Counted from the first letter of the stretch, positions 1 to 8,659 are shown. The stretch: 64,000 bases of DNA from Chryseobacterium scophthalmum (GCF_900143185.1 NZ_FSRQ01000002.1:62001-126000); one strand, 5' to 3'. Program-made: numbers and translations. The notes: generated from the sequence alone by a model not told the origin.

Positions 1-483
1 TTTATAGAAAACTTCGCCTTCACCAATTAAAACTAAAGCCAAATGTGCCAATTGCACCAAATCACCACTTGCTCCAACACCTCCGTGTTCAAAAATAAGC
101 GGTGTAATATCTCTGTTAATTAATTCTTTAAGTAAATTCACAACAGATTCATGAACTCCGGAATTTCCAAGTGATAAAGTATTCAGTCTTGCCAACATAC
201 TAGCTTTCACTTCATCTGCAGGAAGCGGATTTCCAATCCCTGAAGAATGACTTCTGATTAAATTATATTGAAGTTGATGAGTATCTTCATCACTGATTTT
301 AAACTGAGCCATCGGTCCGAAACCCGTATTCACTCCATAAATTACTTTATTTTTTGAAAATTCTTTCAGAAAAGAAAAGCTCTCATTCACCCTCTGGAGA
401 AGTGATTGATCTAATTCTATGCTTTCATTTTCGATAATAATTCTCTGAAAATCTCTCAGTTCTAAAAAGTTATTTATTTTCAT
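1..483 (-). CDS. Aromatic amino acid ammonia-lyase, probable tyrosine ammonia-lyase (N-terminal part, cut by window edge)
   Basis: The first 161 residues of a HAL/TAL/PAL family lyase are present; the gene runs off the left edge. The Ala-Ser-Gly triad that cyclises into the MIO electrophile is at residues 138-140 (GVGASGDLVQL), and the conserved active-site Tyr stretch YGVNTGFGP starts at residue 49. The segment LQYNLIRSHSSG (about 71-82) is, as I remember it, also found in the Flavobacterium johnsoniae tyrosine ammonia-lyase. Such enzymes deaminate tyrosine to 4-coumarate, the starter of the flexirubin aryl polyene. The Ser-His pair at 78-79 is also typical of histidine ammonia-lyases, so substrate is inferred from context: a divergent halogenase-family flavoprotein and an acyl-CoA-ligase-like gene lie next to it. 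The start ATG at 483 is the only one fitting the family N-terminus. Confidence 0.88.
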   Translation of the reverse strand, partial: MKINNFLELRDFQRIIIENESIELDQSLLQRVNESFSFLKEFSKNKVIYGVNTGFGPMAQFKISDEDTHQLQYNLIRSHSSGIGNPLPADEVKASMLARLNTLSLGNSGVHESVVNLLKELINRDITPLIFEHGGVGASGDLVQLAHLALVLIGEGEVFYK

Positions 484-507
484 CAATTAAAAGTAATGGT
501 ATATAAT

Positions 508-540
508 TTTGTAAGATATAATTAATTGTCACTAATTTTG
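508..540 (+). promoter_or_regulatory. Bacteroidota-type promoter for the flavoprotein gene
   Basis: A TTTG at 508-511 and a TAATTTTG at 533-540 are separated by 21 bases, matching the Bacteroidota sigma-A consensus TTTG-N(17-23)-TAnnTTTG. Transcription would start near 546, about 23 bases before the ATG at 569. Confidence 0.55.
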
Positions 541-568
541 CGCAAAGATAAAAAGTTTTATTAAACAA

Positions 569-1813
569 ATGGACAAAGAAATTGTTGATGTTTTAGTAAT
601 TGGAGCTGGACCTTCCGGATGCGTATCTTCTGCTTATTTGAAGAAGAATAACATCAATGTGAAAGTAGTTGAAAAAACAAAATTCCCAAGACTTGTTGTT
701 GGCGAAAGCCTTATTCCCAGAGTGATGGATCATTTTGATGAAGCCGGATTGTTTCCTGCGTTAGATAAAATGGGCTTTGAAAAAAAATTGGGAGCTCGTT
801 TTATGCGAGGAAATGAAGTCTGTATTTTTGACTTCAGCAACAAATTCGGAGAAGGATGGGATTGGACTTGGCAAGTTCCGAGAGCTGATTTTGACAATAC
901 TCTGGCTCAGGAAGTCATCAACAAAGGAATTGATCTTGAATTTGAAACAGAAGTTATCGGCATTGAATTTAACGGAACAGATTCTGTCACAACCGTTAAA
1001 ACTAAAGACGGAAAAACTAAAGAAATCCACGCAAAATTCGTAATTGATTCCAGTGGTTACGGAAGAGTTTTACCGAGACTTTTAGACTTAGAAAAACCAT
1101 CAAAATTGTCTCCACACTCTGCAATTTTTGCTCACGTTGAAGATATCAACAGAGAAGAAGGCGTAGAAGGAACTTTGATTTCTTTTGACATTATTGAAAC
1201 AGAAGTCTGGCTTTGGGTAATTCCTTTTTCCAATGGAAATACGAGCATAGGAATTGTTGGCCCGACTGATTATATCGAAAAATTATCTAAAAATGGAGAC
1301 CCTACAGAAGCTTTAAGAAAAGCAATTTCACTTTCTGATTATTATGTAAAACGTTTTGGTGATGTAGAATTTCTTTTTGAACCAAGACATTTGAAAGATT
1401 ATTCTTGCTCGGTAAAAAGTCTTTACGGTGACGGATTTGCTTTAACAGGAAATGCTTCAGAATTTCTAGATCCTGTTTTTTCTTCGGGAATGGCTTTTGC
1501 AACCGAAGGCGGAATGACAGCTGCAAAACTGGCCATAAGACAATTAAACGGAGAAAAAGTTGATTGGCAAAAAGAATTTGCAGACTATATTTTGTACGGC
1601 GTTGATGTTTTCACAACATATGTAAAAGAGTGGTACACCGGAAATCTTCAGGAATTATTCTTCCACCAACCGGAAAACCCTGATGTTAAGAGAAAAATCT
1701 GCGCAGTTTTGGCAGGATATGTTTGGGATAAAAAAAATACATTTGTGAGAATACATGATACTGCAATTGTGAATCTTGCAAATTTCATTAAAGCAGAAAA
1801 GCAACAAGCATAA
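569..1813 (+). CDS. FAD-dependent oxidoreductase of the flavin-dependent halogenase family (flexirubin-type locus)
   Basis: This 414-residue protein has an N-terminal FAD-binding dinucleotide fold (VIGAGPSGC, residues 10-18) and GESLIPR at 45-51. It carries WLWVIP at 214-219, which fits the WxWxIP signature of flavin-dependent halogenases, and the second flavin motif EFLDPVFSSG in the C-terminal half. Lysines at 72-73 lie where halogenases place their catalytic lysine. Homologues in flavobacteria sit in flexirubin clusters, where the aryl head group is modified. Whether this one halogenates, hydroxylates or reduces cannot be settled here. It is divergent from the ammonia-lyase gene and ends in a shared terminator with the next, convergent gene. 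Family is firm, reaction is inferred. Confidence 0.85.
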   Translation: MDKEIVDVLVIGAGPSGCVSSAYLKKNNINVKVVEKTKFPRLVVGESLIPRVMDHFDEAGLFPALDKMGFEKKLGARFMRGNEVCIFDFSNKFGEGWDWTWQVPRADFDNTLAQEVINKGIDLEFETEVIGIEFNGTDSVTTVKTKDGKTKEIHAKFVIDSSGYGRVLPRLLDLEKPSKLSPHSAIFAHVEDINREEGVEGTLISFDIIETEVWLWVIPFSNGNTSIGIVGPTDYIEKLSKNGDPTEALRKAISLSDYYVKRFGDVEFLFEPRHLKDYSCSVKSLYGDGFALTGNASEFLDPVFSSGMAFATEGGMTAAKLAIRQLNGEKVDWQKEFADYILYGVDVFTTYVKEWYTGNLQELFFHQPENPDVKRKICAVLAGYVWDKKNTFVRIHDTAIVNLANFIKAEKQQA

Positions 1814-1846
1814 AAAAGCGGTCTGAATATTTTCAGACCGCTTTTT
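1812..1846. terminator. Bidirectional intrinsic terminator
   Basis: A perfect 10-bp stem (GCGGTCTGAA at 1818-1827 with its complement at 1832-1841) and a 4-base loop are flanked by six A on the left and five T on the right, so it can stop both convergent genes. Confidence 0.9.
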
Positions 1847-1849
1847 ATT

Positions 1850-2446
1850 TTATTTTAAAGCTTTTTTCAATTCTTTCCCAAACTCTTTTCCTGTTTTTTC
1901 GTAAGCTGCAGTGATTCTCCCATATTCCATGCTGTAATCGACCTTACTTCCGATTCCTTCAATTTTATCGCCTATAAATTTTGCTAAAACTTTTGAAGGA
2001 TTTTCAGTTTCTACGATTGTAATTTCTGCAGTTAATTTTCCAGGCTGCATTACAAAACCGCTCCATCCTGCATACATCCATTTTGGCTGGATAATCAAAG
2101 TATATTTTGTTTCAACGTTTTGAGCAAATTTAATTTTCTTTGATTTATTTAAACCTTCAATAAATTTTTCCGTCCAAATGTTTTCTACATGTTGTTCCCA
2201 AGTGTCAATCCACTTTTTCCATGCTTCTTCACCCTTTTTAGCTACAGTTTCTTTGTGTCTTCTTTCTATATATTCAGTTTCTGTAAAATTATCAACCTGA
2301 AAAAGCGGGCTTCCATAATTACGCTCAACATTAACTTCTGTTTCTCCTTTTAGAAAACTCAAATTTCCCGATTCGATGGTCAATTTATTTTGAGCGAAAA
2401 TTGTCGTTGTGATTACAGCGAACAGAAATAGAAATATTTTTTTCAT
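1850..2446 (-). CDS. Conserved exported protein of unknown function
   Basis: The 198-residue product begins with a clear signal peptide (about 19 residues, hydrophobic core then IFAQ), so it is likely exported to the periplasm or outer membrane. The mature part is lysine-rich, with a Trp-rich stretch around residues 80-100 (AWKKWIDTWEQH) and a beta-rich region (TLIIQPKWMYAGWSG). I do not recognise a family. It lies between two pigment-locus genes, convergent with the flavoprotein and downstream of the ligase-like gene, but nothing in the sequence ties it to pigment synthesis. The end of the gene nearly touches the shared terminator. Confidence 0.75.
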   Translation of the reverse strand: MKKIFLFLFAVITTTIFAQNKLTIESGNLSFLKGETEVNVERNYGSPLFQVDNFTETEYIERRHKETVAKKGEEAWKKWIDTWEQHVENIWTEKFIEGLNKSKKIKFAQNVETKYTLIIQPKWMYAGWSGFVMQPGKLTAEITIVETENPSKVLAKFIGDKIEGIGSKVDYSMEYGRITAAYEKTGKEFGKELKKALK

Positions 2447-2541
2447 AGTATAAAATTAAGACTGCAAATATAATATCAGAAAAGTAATTTAGTTTTAACT
2501 GAACGATAATATTTCTAACTTATTTGAATAAAATTTAAAAT

Positions 2542-3855
2542 TTATCTTAAATCTATAAATGTAATCGGTTTTCTACTATTTGGATTGAAAACGGTTTTAT
2601 ACAAAACATCAAAATCTAGCATTTCAATTTTCGGGCTAACTCTTAATTTTGCACGGAAATGATCTCTCACTTCTCCTTCAAAACTTTCCTCTTCTCTTTC
2701 TGTACTTAGCTTAATGATAATTTCATCTAAACCAATTTCATTCGATTGAATAACAATTTGATAACACAATATTCCTTCAAAATCATTCAGAATATCATTC
2801 ATTGCAGGCGGATACAAAGTTGTTCCTTTATATTTGATCATTTGCTGTTTTCTTCCGACAACTGGTCCTAATCTCATCGTATTTCTACCACATTTACATG
2901 GTTCATAATGAGCTTTAACTAAATCTCCCGTTTTAAATCTCAACAAAGGAAGTGCTTCAACACCTAATGTTGTAATGGTCAATTCTCCGCTTTCTCCATC
3001 TTTTACTGGATTTCCTTCATCATCAAGAATTTCGGTAATAATTAATTCAGGATGTTGATGACCACCAACTTGATTTTCACATTCGGTAAATGCAGTGCTC
3101 ATTTCAGTAGAAGCATAAGTGGAATACAATTGAATATTCCATTTCTCCTTAATTTTTTGCGAAAGAATATTATCTGTAAAATCTTGATTTTTGATGCTTT
3201 CACCAATGCAAACCGCACCAAAAACGCTGGAATTTTTATAATCAATTCCGTGTTTTTCGGCATAATCAATCATTTTCAACAGAAATGATGGAACGGTTAT
3301 CAAATATTTTGGTTTATACCTAAAAATAGAGTCCCACTGAAGTTCTGGAATTCCAGGTCCCATTCTGACAACACTTGCACCCATTTTTCTTAAACCTAAA
3401 AAATAAGCAAGTCCGGCCATGAATCTTTTATCAATCGTCGTAATCATCTGTACAACATCTCCTTTCTGAATCCCTGCGCAAGCGAAAGAAATTGCTTCGT
3501 TGTAAGCTAATCTTTCAAGATCGTTATCGGATAAACCAAAAGTTACGGGATCTCCTAAAGTTCCTGAAGTCGTACTGTAATCAACAATTTGATTCTGGGG
3601 AATACAGAAAAAATCATCATTATTTTGCTGAATATCGTTTTTCGAGGTCGTTGGAATTTTCTGTAAATCTTCCAAAGTCTGAATATCAGAAATTTGAATA
3701 TTGTTTTCTTTAAATAATTTCTGGTAAAAAGGCGAATTGGCTTCAAGATATTGTAAAAGCTCCTGAAGTTTTTCTTCCTGAAATATTTTTATATCCTGAA
3801 TGTCTGCTTTCTCGATGAATGGGAAAAGTTCCAATAGTTTAAATTTAGAAGACAA
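2542..3855 (-). CDS. Phenylacetate-CoA-ligase-like AMP-forming acyl ligase (flexirubin-type locus)
   Basis: The 437-residue protein is an adenylate-forming enzyme of the PaaK-like branch. The phosphate-binding loop is STTSGTLGDPVTFG (about residues 95-108), the A5-type motif is YSTYASTEM (about 244-252), and LLRFKTGDL marks the region before the hinge. A CxCGR segment (EPCKCGRNT) follows, as in PaaK-type ligases. Such enzymes activate an aromatic or fatty acid as an acyl-adenylate and pass it to CoA or a carrier protein. In flexirubin clusters a ligase of this kind is expected to load 4-coumarate or another starter, which is inference here. It reads away from ileS and towards the pigment genes to its left. 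Confidence 0.82.
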   Translation of the reverse strand: MSSKFKLLELFPFIEKADIQDIKIFQEEKLQELLQYLEANSPFYQKLFKENNIQISDIQTLEDLQKIPTTSKNDIQQNNDDFFCIPQNQIVDYSTTSGTLGDPVTFGLSDNDLERLAYNEAISFACAGIQKGDVVQMITTIDKRFMAGLAYFLGLRKMGASVVRMGPGIPELQWDSIFRYKPKYLITVPSFLLKMIDYAEKHGIDYKNSSVFGAVCIGESIKNQDFTDNILSQKIKEKWNIQLYSTYASTEMSTAFTECENQVGGHQHPELIITEILDDEGNPVKDGESGELTITTLGVEALPLLRFKTGDLVKAHYEPCKCGRNTMRLGPVVGRKQQMIKYKGTTLYPPAMNDILNDFEGILCYQIVIQSNEIGLDEIIIKLSTEREEESFEGEVRDHFRAKLRVSPKIEMLDFDVLYKTVFNPNSRKPITFIDLR

Positions 3856-3955
3856 ATTTATTTAATTAAAATGAAAAGATTAAAGCAAAGCCAAATGAAA
3901 ATTTTTCTTGCTCAGATGATTCATATGATTGAGAATAAAATTACGATGGAAATAT

Positions 3956-4086
3956 TGAACCATTAAGATTTCTATTAAGAAGTTAAGAATATTAAGTCTC
4001 TTCTCTCTTCCAGCAGAATGCTTTTCAAAAAATCTATTGATTTTTCTTAAAAAAGCTTAACTTCTTAAATCTCCTTAATGGTTCAG
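3956..4086. repeat. Long inverted repeat, REP/MITE-like element
   Basis: The 407 bases between the ligase gene and ileS hold two arms of about 31 bases in opposite orientation (3956-3987 and 4056-4086), each containing TGAACCATTAAG and TTAAGAAGTTAAG separated by a few variable bases. About 68 AT-rich bases lie between the arms. There is no ORF inside. It looks like a non-autonomous palindromic element. The rest of the gap is AT-rich, with a TAAATTTG box at 4220-4227 that may be the ileS -7 element. Confidence 0.65.
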
Positions 4087-4262
4087 TTTTAATTTTTTTA
4101 TAAAAAAATGTGCGATCTGTCGGACATTTAATTTTAACGTCAAATACACATCCTTTTATTCAAACTTTTCAATAGACGGAATCAAAATAAAACATATATT
4201 ATAAACCGACAAAATTCACTAAATTTGCCAACTTGATTAATCAACGAAATTGAGAAATTACA

Positions 4263-7200
4263 ATGAGCCAATTTAAAGAATATAAAAACCTCAACCTTAT
4301 AGATGTAGCCGAGAATGTTTCGGAATTCTGGAAAGCAAACGACACTTTTGCAAAAAGCGTGGAAACACGTCAGGGAAATCCTGAGTTTGTGTTTTACGAA
4401 GGTCCGCCTTCAGCCAACGGAATGCCCGGAATTCACCACGTTATGGCAAGAGCGTTGAAAGATATTTTCTGTCGTTACCAAACGCAGAACGGGAAACAGG
4501 TTTTCCGTAAAGCAGGTTGGGACACACACGGACTTCCTGTGGAATTAGGAGTTGAAAAAGAACTCGGAATCACTAAAGAAGATATTGGCAAAAAAATTTC
4601 GATTGAAGATTACAACAAAGCTTGTCGTGAAGCGGTAATGCGTTACACTGATGTCTGGAATCACCTTACCGAAAAAATCGGATATTGGGTAGATCTTGAA
4701 GATCCGTACATCACTTACAAGTCAAAATATATGGAGACTGTTTGGTGGTTGTTGAAGCAATTATACAGCAAAGAATTGTTGTATAAAGGTTACACGATTC
4801 AACCTTATTCTCCGAAAGCAGGAACCGGACTTTCTTCTCACGAGTTGAATCAGCCGGGAACTTACCGTGATGTTACCGACACAACAATTGTTGCCCAATT
4901 TAAAGTTAAAAAAGATTCATCAGAATTATTCAACGATGTTGATGGAGATGTAAACGTTTTAGCTTGGACGACAACTCCTTGGACCTTGCCTTCAAACACG
5001 GCTTTGGCGGTAGGAAGAGATATTGAATATGTTGTCGTAAAAACTTTCAACCAATATACTTTTGAGCCTGTAACAGTTGTTTTGGCGAGAGTTTTATTGG
5101 AGAAGAATTTCGGTAAAAAATTCGTGGAAGGAACTGATGAAGATTTGGCAAACTATAGTTCAGACAGCAAAACAATTCCTTTTAAAGTTTTAAAAGAATT
5201 TACCGGTGAAAAGCTTGCAGGAACTCAATACGAGCAATTAATCCCTTGGTTTACACCGGATGAAACTCCTGAAAAAGCATTCAGAGTAATTATCGGAGAT
5301 TTTGTAACGACGGAAGACGGTACAGGTATCGTACACATCGCTCCTACTTTTGGTGCAGATGATGCAAGAGTAGCGAAAGATGCAGGAATTCCGCCAATGT
5401 TGGTAAAAGATGAGAATGATAACTTGGTTCCGTTGGTTGACTTACAAGGTAAATTCATCAAAGGAAATGATGTTCCAAAAACTTTCTCAGGAAAATATAT
5501 TAAAAACGAATATTACGATGAAGGAACTGCACCTGAAAAATCTTGGGATGTAGAATTGGCGATTTTGTTGAAAACAGAAAACAAAGCCTTCAAAGTAGAA
5601 AAATATGTTCACAGTTATCCACACTGTTGGAGAACCGATAAACCAGTTTTATATTATCCTTTGGATTCTTGGTTTGTAAAAATGACGGCTGTAAAAAACC
5701 GTTTGGTAGAATTAAACGAAACCATCAACTGGAAACCAAAAGCTACCGGAGAAGGTCGTTTTGCCAATTGGTTGGAAAACGTAAACGACTGGAATCTTTC
5801 CCGCTCAAGATATTGGGGAATTCCGTTGCCGATCTGGAGAACTGAAGATTTAAAAGAAGAAAAAATCATCGGTTCTGTAGAAGAATTATATAACGAAATC
5901 GAAAAATCTGTTGCTGCAGGATTAATGAAAGAAAATCCTTTCAAAGGTTTTGAGATTGGAAATATGTCTGAAGAAAACTATTCTTTGGTTGATCTGCACA
6001 AAAATGTAGTTGACAAAGTAGTTTTGGTTTCAGATTCAGGAAAAGCAATGAACCGTGAAAGCGACCTAATCGATGTTTGGTTTGATTCAGGTTCTATGCC
6101 TTATGCACAGTTGCATTATCCTTTTGAAAATAAAGAATTAATTGATAACAATAAGGCTTTCCCAGCAGATTTCATCGCAGAAGGTGTTGACCAGACTCGT
6201 GGTTGGTTCTATACGCTTCATGCAATCGGAACGGCGGTTTTTGATTCAGTTGCTTATAAAAATGTAATGAGTAACGGGCTTGTTTTGGATAAAAACGGTC
6301 AGAAAATGTCAAAACGTTTAGGAAATGCAGTTGATCCATTTGAAACTCTTGCAGTTTATGGACCAGATGCAACGCGTTGGTACATGATTTCAAACGCAAA
6401 TCCTTGGGAAAATCTGAAATTTGACATCGAAGGAATTGACGAAGTGAGAAGAAAATTCTTCGGAACACTTTACAACACGTATTCATTCTTCGCTTTATAT
6501 GCAAATGTTGACGGATTCAAATTCGCTGAACCCTCGGTTCAGAACAGACCAGAAATCGACCGTTGGATTTTATCTGAATTAAATCTTTTAATTAAAGAAG
6601 TAAAAGCATTTTACGAAGATTACGAGCCAACAAGAGTTGCAAGAGCGATCAGTAATTTTGTAAATGATAATTTGAGTAACTGGTACGTAAGATTGTGCAG
6701 AAGACGTTTCTGGAAAGGAGATTATTCTGATGACAAAATCTCTGCTTACCAAACTTTATATACTTGTCTGGAAACTGTTGCCAAATTATCTGCACCAATT
6801 GCTCCGTTCTTTATGGATCAGTTGTATCAGGATTTGAACAAAGTAACAGGAAAAGAAAGCGTAGAATCTGTGCATTTAACAGACTTCCCGGTTGCTGATG
6901 AAAGTTTGATCGATCAGGATTTGGTTGAAAAAACCCATTTAGCACAAAACATTACGAGCATGGTTTTCTCATTGAGAAAAAAGGAAAACGTAAAAGTTCG
7001 TCAACCGTTACAAAAAGTGTTGATTCCTGTGTTGGATAAGAAAACTGAAGATCAGATTTTAGCCGTTGCAGAATTAATTAAACAAGAAGTTAACGTTAAA
7101 GAATTGCAATTGATCAATGCTGAAGAAGCATCCCATTTAATTGTAAAACAAATCAAACCGAACTTCAAAACTTTAGGTTCCAGACTTGGAAAAGACATGA

Positions 7201-7652
7201 AAGTGGTTGGTAATGAAATTACTAATCTTTCTGCCGAACAAATCTCATCTTTAGAAAAAGAAGGAAGCATCGAAATTCAAGGATATGAAATCACATTGAA
7301 TGATGTAGAAATTTCAACAAAAGATATTCCGGGATGGACGGTAACTTCAGACGGGAAAACAACTGTGGCACTAGATTTGAAGATGACTGATGAGTTAAAA
7401 TCTGAAGGTATCGCAAGAGAATTTATCAACAGGATCCAAAATCTCAGAAAAGAGAAAGATTTTGAATTAACAGACAGAATAAGCATCGTTTTGGAAGAAA
7501 ACACTCCGTTTTTGGAGCAGATTAAACAAAATGAAGAATATATTTCATCTGAGGTCTTGTCAAATAAAATAGAAATTGTATCTTCACTTTCAAATTTTAA
7601 CGAAATCGACATCGATGAGATTAAATTTAAAGTGAATGTTGAAAAAAATTAA
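4263..7652 (+). CDS. ileS: Isoleucyl-tRNA synthetase, eukaryote-like type 2
   Basis: This class I synthetase of 1129 residues charges tRNA-Ile. The HIGH-like signature is PSANGMPGIHH, with GIHH at 56-59, and the KMSKS-like loop is KMSKRLGN beginning at residue 681. The CP1 editing domain has TTPWTLPSN (about 240) and GTGIVHIAPTFGADD (about 350). KMSKR instead of KMSKS, GIHH and the length above 1100 residues are traits of the IleRS2 branch, which is known for low sensitivity to mupirocin; that property is inferred here. A long C-terminal anticodon-binding region follows. It stands alone behind the inverted repeat, with the DksA-like gene 59 bases downstream. Confidence 0.97.
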   Translation: MSQFKEYKNLNLIDVAENVSEFWKANDTFAKSVETRQGNPEFVFYEGPPSANGMPGIHHVMARALKDIFCRYQTQNGKQVFRKAGWDTHGLPVELGVEKELGITKEDIGKKISIEDYNKACREAVMRYTDVWNHLTEKIGYWVDLEDPYITYKSKYMETVWWLLKQLYSKELLYKGYTIQPYSPKAGTGLSSHELNQPGTYRDVTDTTIVAQFKVKKDSSELFNDVDGDVNVLAWTTTPWTLPSNTALAVGRDIEYVVVKTFNQYTFEPVTVVLARVLLEKNFGKKFVEGTDEDLANYSSDSKTIPFKVLKEFTGEKLAGTQYEQLIPWFTPDETPEKAFRVIIGDFVTTEDGTGIVHIAPTFGADDARVAKDAGIPPMLVKDENDNLVPLVDLQGKFIKGNDVPKTFSGKYIKNEYYDEGTAPEKSWDVELAILLKTENKAFKVEKYVHSYPHCWRTDKPVLYYPLDSWFVKMTAVKNRLVELNETINWKPKATGEGRFANWLENVNDWNLSRSRYWGIPLPIWRTEDLKEEKIIGSVEELYNEIEKSVAAGLMKENPFKGFEIGNMSEENYSLVDLHKNVVDKVVLVSDSGKAMNRESDLIDVWFDSGSMPYAQLHYPFENKELIDNNKAFPADFIAEGVDQTRGWFYTLHAIGTAVFDSVAYKNVMSNGLVLDKNGQKMSKRLGNAVDPFETLAVYGPDATRWYMISNANPWENLKFDIEGIDEVRRKFFGTLYNTYSFFALYANVDGFKFAEPSVQNRPEIDRWILSELNLLIKEVKAFYEDYEPTRVARAISNFVNDNLSNWYVRLCRRRFWKGDYSDDKISAYQTLYTCLETVAKLSAPIAPFFMDQLYQDLNKVTGKESVESVHLTDFPVADESLIDQDLVEKTHLAQNITSMVFSLRKKENVKVRQPLQKVLIPVLDKKTEDQILAVAELIKQEVNVKELQLINAEEASHLIVKQIKPNFKTLGSRLGKDMKVVGNEITNLSAEQISSLEKEGSIEIQGYEITLNDVEISTKDIPGWTVTSDGKTTVALDLKMTDELKSEGIAREFINRIQNLRKEKDFELTDRISIVLEENTPFLEQIKQNEEYISSEVLSNKIEIVSSLSNFNEIDIDEIKFKVNVEKN

Positions 7653-7711
7653 TATATAACTATTGTTTTTTCAATTTCCAAATCATAAATTTATTAAAAA
7701 AGAAAAAGACA

Positions 7712-8092
7712 ATGCAAGACGAAAGAGTAAAATACAATGACTCTGATTTACAAGAGTTTAAAAAAATAATCAAAGAAAAGATTGAGAAAGCAGAGAAAGA
7801 TTTACAGCTAATCAGAGAAAGCTTTATCAATGATCAAAATAACGGAACTGATGATACATCGCCTACTTTCAAAGCTTTTGAAGAAGGTGCAGAAACGCTG
7901 AGCAAAGAGCAAAACTCTATTTTGGCAGGAAGACAGGAAAAGTTTGTAAGAGATCTTAAAAATGCTTTGATAAGAATTGAAAACAAAACTTACGGCGTTT
8001 GCAGAGTTACGGGAAAACTAATTCCAAAGGAAAGACTTTTGGCCGTACCACATGCTACTTTGAGTATTGAAGCTAAAAATATGAAGAGATAA
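7712..8092 (+). CDS. DksA/TraR-like protein with a degenerate zinc finger
   Basis: The 126-residue protein has a charged N-terminal helix (residues 8-45) and a C-terminal segment with the DksA/TraR framework YGVCRVTGKLIPKERLLAVP (about 93-112). DksA-type proteins bind in the secondary channel of RNA polymerase and modulate transcription with ppGpp. Only the first of the four zinc-binding cysteines remains; the second is Thr and the distal CxxC is replaced by TLSIEAK. Loss of these ligands is, from memory, usual in flavobacterial members, so it is not a mutation of this strain. It follows ileS by 59 bases and is followed by a terminator-like hairpin. Confidence 0.88.
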   Translation: MQDERVKYNDSDLQEFKKIIKEKIEKAEKDLQLIRESFINDQNNGTDDTSPTFKAFEEGAETLSKEQNSILAGRQEKFVRDLKNALIRIENKTYGVCRVTGKLIPKERLLAVPHATLSIEAKNMKR

Positions 8093-8119
8093 TTATTTTT
8101 ATCTTATTTTTGTAAATAA

Positions 8120-8168
8120 TTAATTGGGTTTATATAATGTTTTACAGCATTGTATAAACCTAATTTTT
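8120..8168 (+). terminator. Terminator-like hairpin after the DksA-like gene
   Basis: Arms of about 17 bases (AATTGGGTTTATATAATG with a near-complement ending CCTAATT) enclose an 8-base loop and are followed by a short T run. There are two or three mismatches or wobbles. Confidence 0.6.
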
Positions 8169-8178
8169 AATTATATCT

Positions 8179-8424
8179 ATGAGTGAATTTTTGATTTTAG
8201 GAATTATCCTCGTTGTTGTTTTATGGTTTTTTAATAAAGATCGAATCAAAAACCGATTCTATCCCGATAAGCCTAAAAACCTGACAATCGATCAGCAATT
8301 TAACTCAGACAAACGAGAAAGAGAAAAAGAAATCGACAGACTTCTCAGTAAAATGGGCAAGAACGGAATTAACGATCTGTCTGCAAAAGACAGAAAAAGA
8401 CTCGACGAACTTTCTAAACATTAA
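8179..8424 (+). CDS. Small membrane-anchored protein with a DUF6576-like C-terminus
   Basis: The 81-residue protein has one N-terminal transmembrane helix (residues 4-19, LILGIILVVVLWFF) and then a basic, highly charged cytoplasmic tail. The C-terminal part, REKEIDRLLSKMGKNGINDL followed by SAKDRKRLDELSK, resembles the short helical domain found at the end of Bacteroidota rhomboid proteases (DUF6576, from memory). No catalytic residues are visible. It starts about 10 bases after the hairpin that ends the DksA-like transcript and leads into the DUF2683-like gene and lspA. Function unknown. Confidence 0.72.
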   Translation: MSEFLILGIILVVVLWFFNKDRIKNRFYPDKPKNLTIDQQFNSDKREREKEIDRLLSKMGKNGINDLSAKDRKRLDELSKH

Positions 8425-8464
8425 GTCTTTGATTATCCTAAGACTGACAAAAAAATAAATTAAA

Positions 8465-8659
8465 ATGGAAGCATTAATTGTACACCCAAAAAACCAAATG
8501 GAGCTGAATGCGCTAAAAAGCGTGATGAAAGATATGGGAATTCGATATGAAAAATTTCATACCAGAGGTGCAAAAACACAAAAATTTGAACCAAAAACTC
8601 CTGTAAAAAAGGATAAACCTGTAAGAGATTTTAAAGACAATCCAAAGAAAGACAAGTAA
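8465..8659 (+). CDS. Small DUF2683-like protein
   Basis: The 64-residue product begins MEALIVHPKNQMELNALKSV, which I recognise as the opening of DUF2683-like small proteins (short beta strand then helix, sometimes listed with antitoxins). The second half is very basic and rich in Lys and Pro (KTPVKKDKPVRDFKDNPKKD), suggesting nucleic-acid contact or disorder. Its TAA stop overlaps the ATG of lspA by one base, so the two are translationally coupled. No toxin-like partner gene is adjacent, so a toxin-antitoxin role is not supported. Confidence 0.72.
   Translation: MEALIVHPKNQMELNALKSVMKDMGIRYEKFHTRGAKTQKFEPKTPVKKDKPVRDFKDNPKKDK

Noticed and set aside
8465..8659. DUF2683-like protein as the antitoxin of a toxin-antitoxin pair
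   Set aside because: Neighbours are a small membrane protein and lspA; no RelE/ParE or other toxin-like ORF is present.
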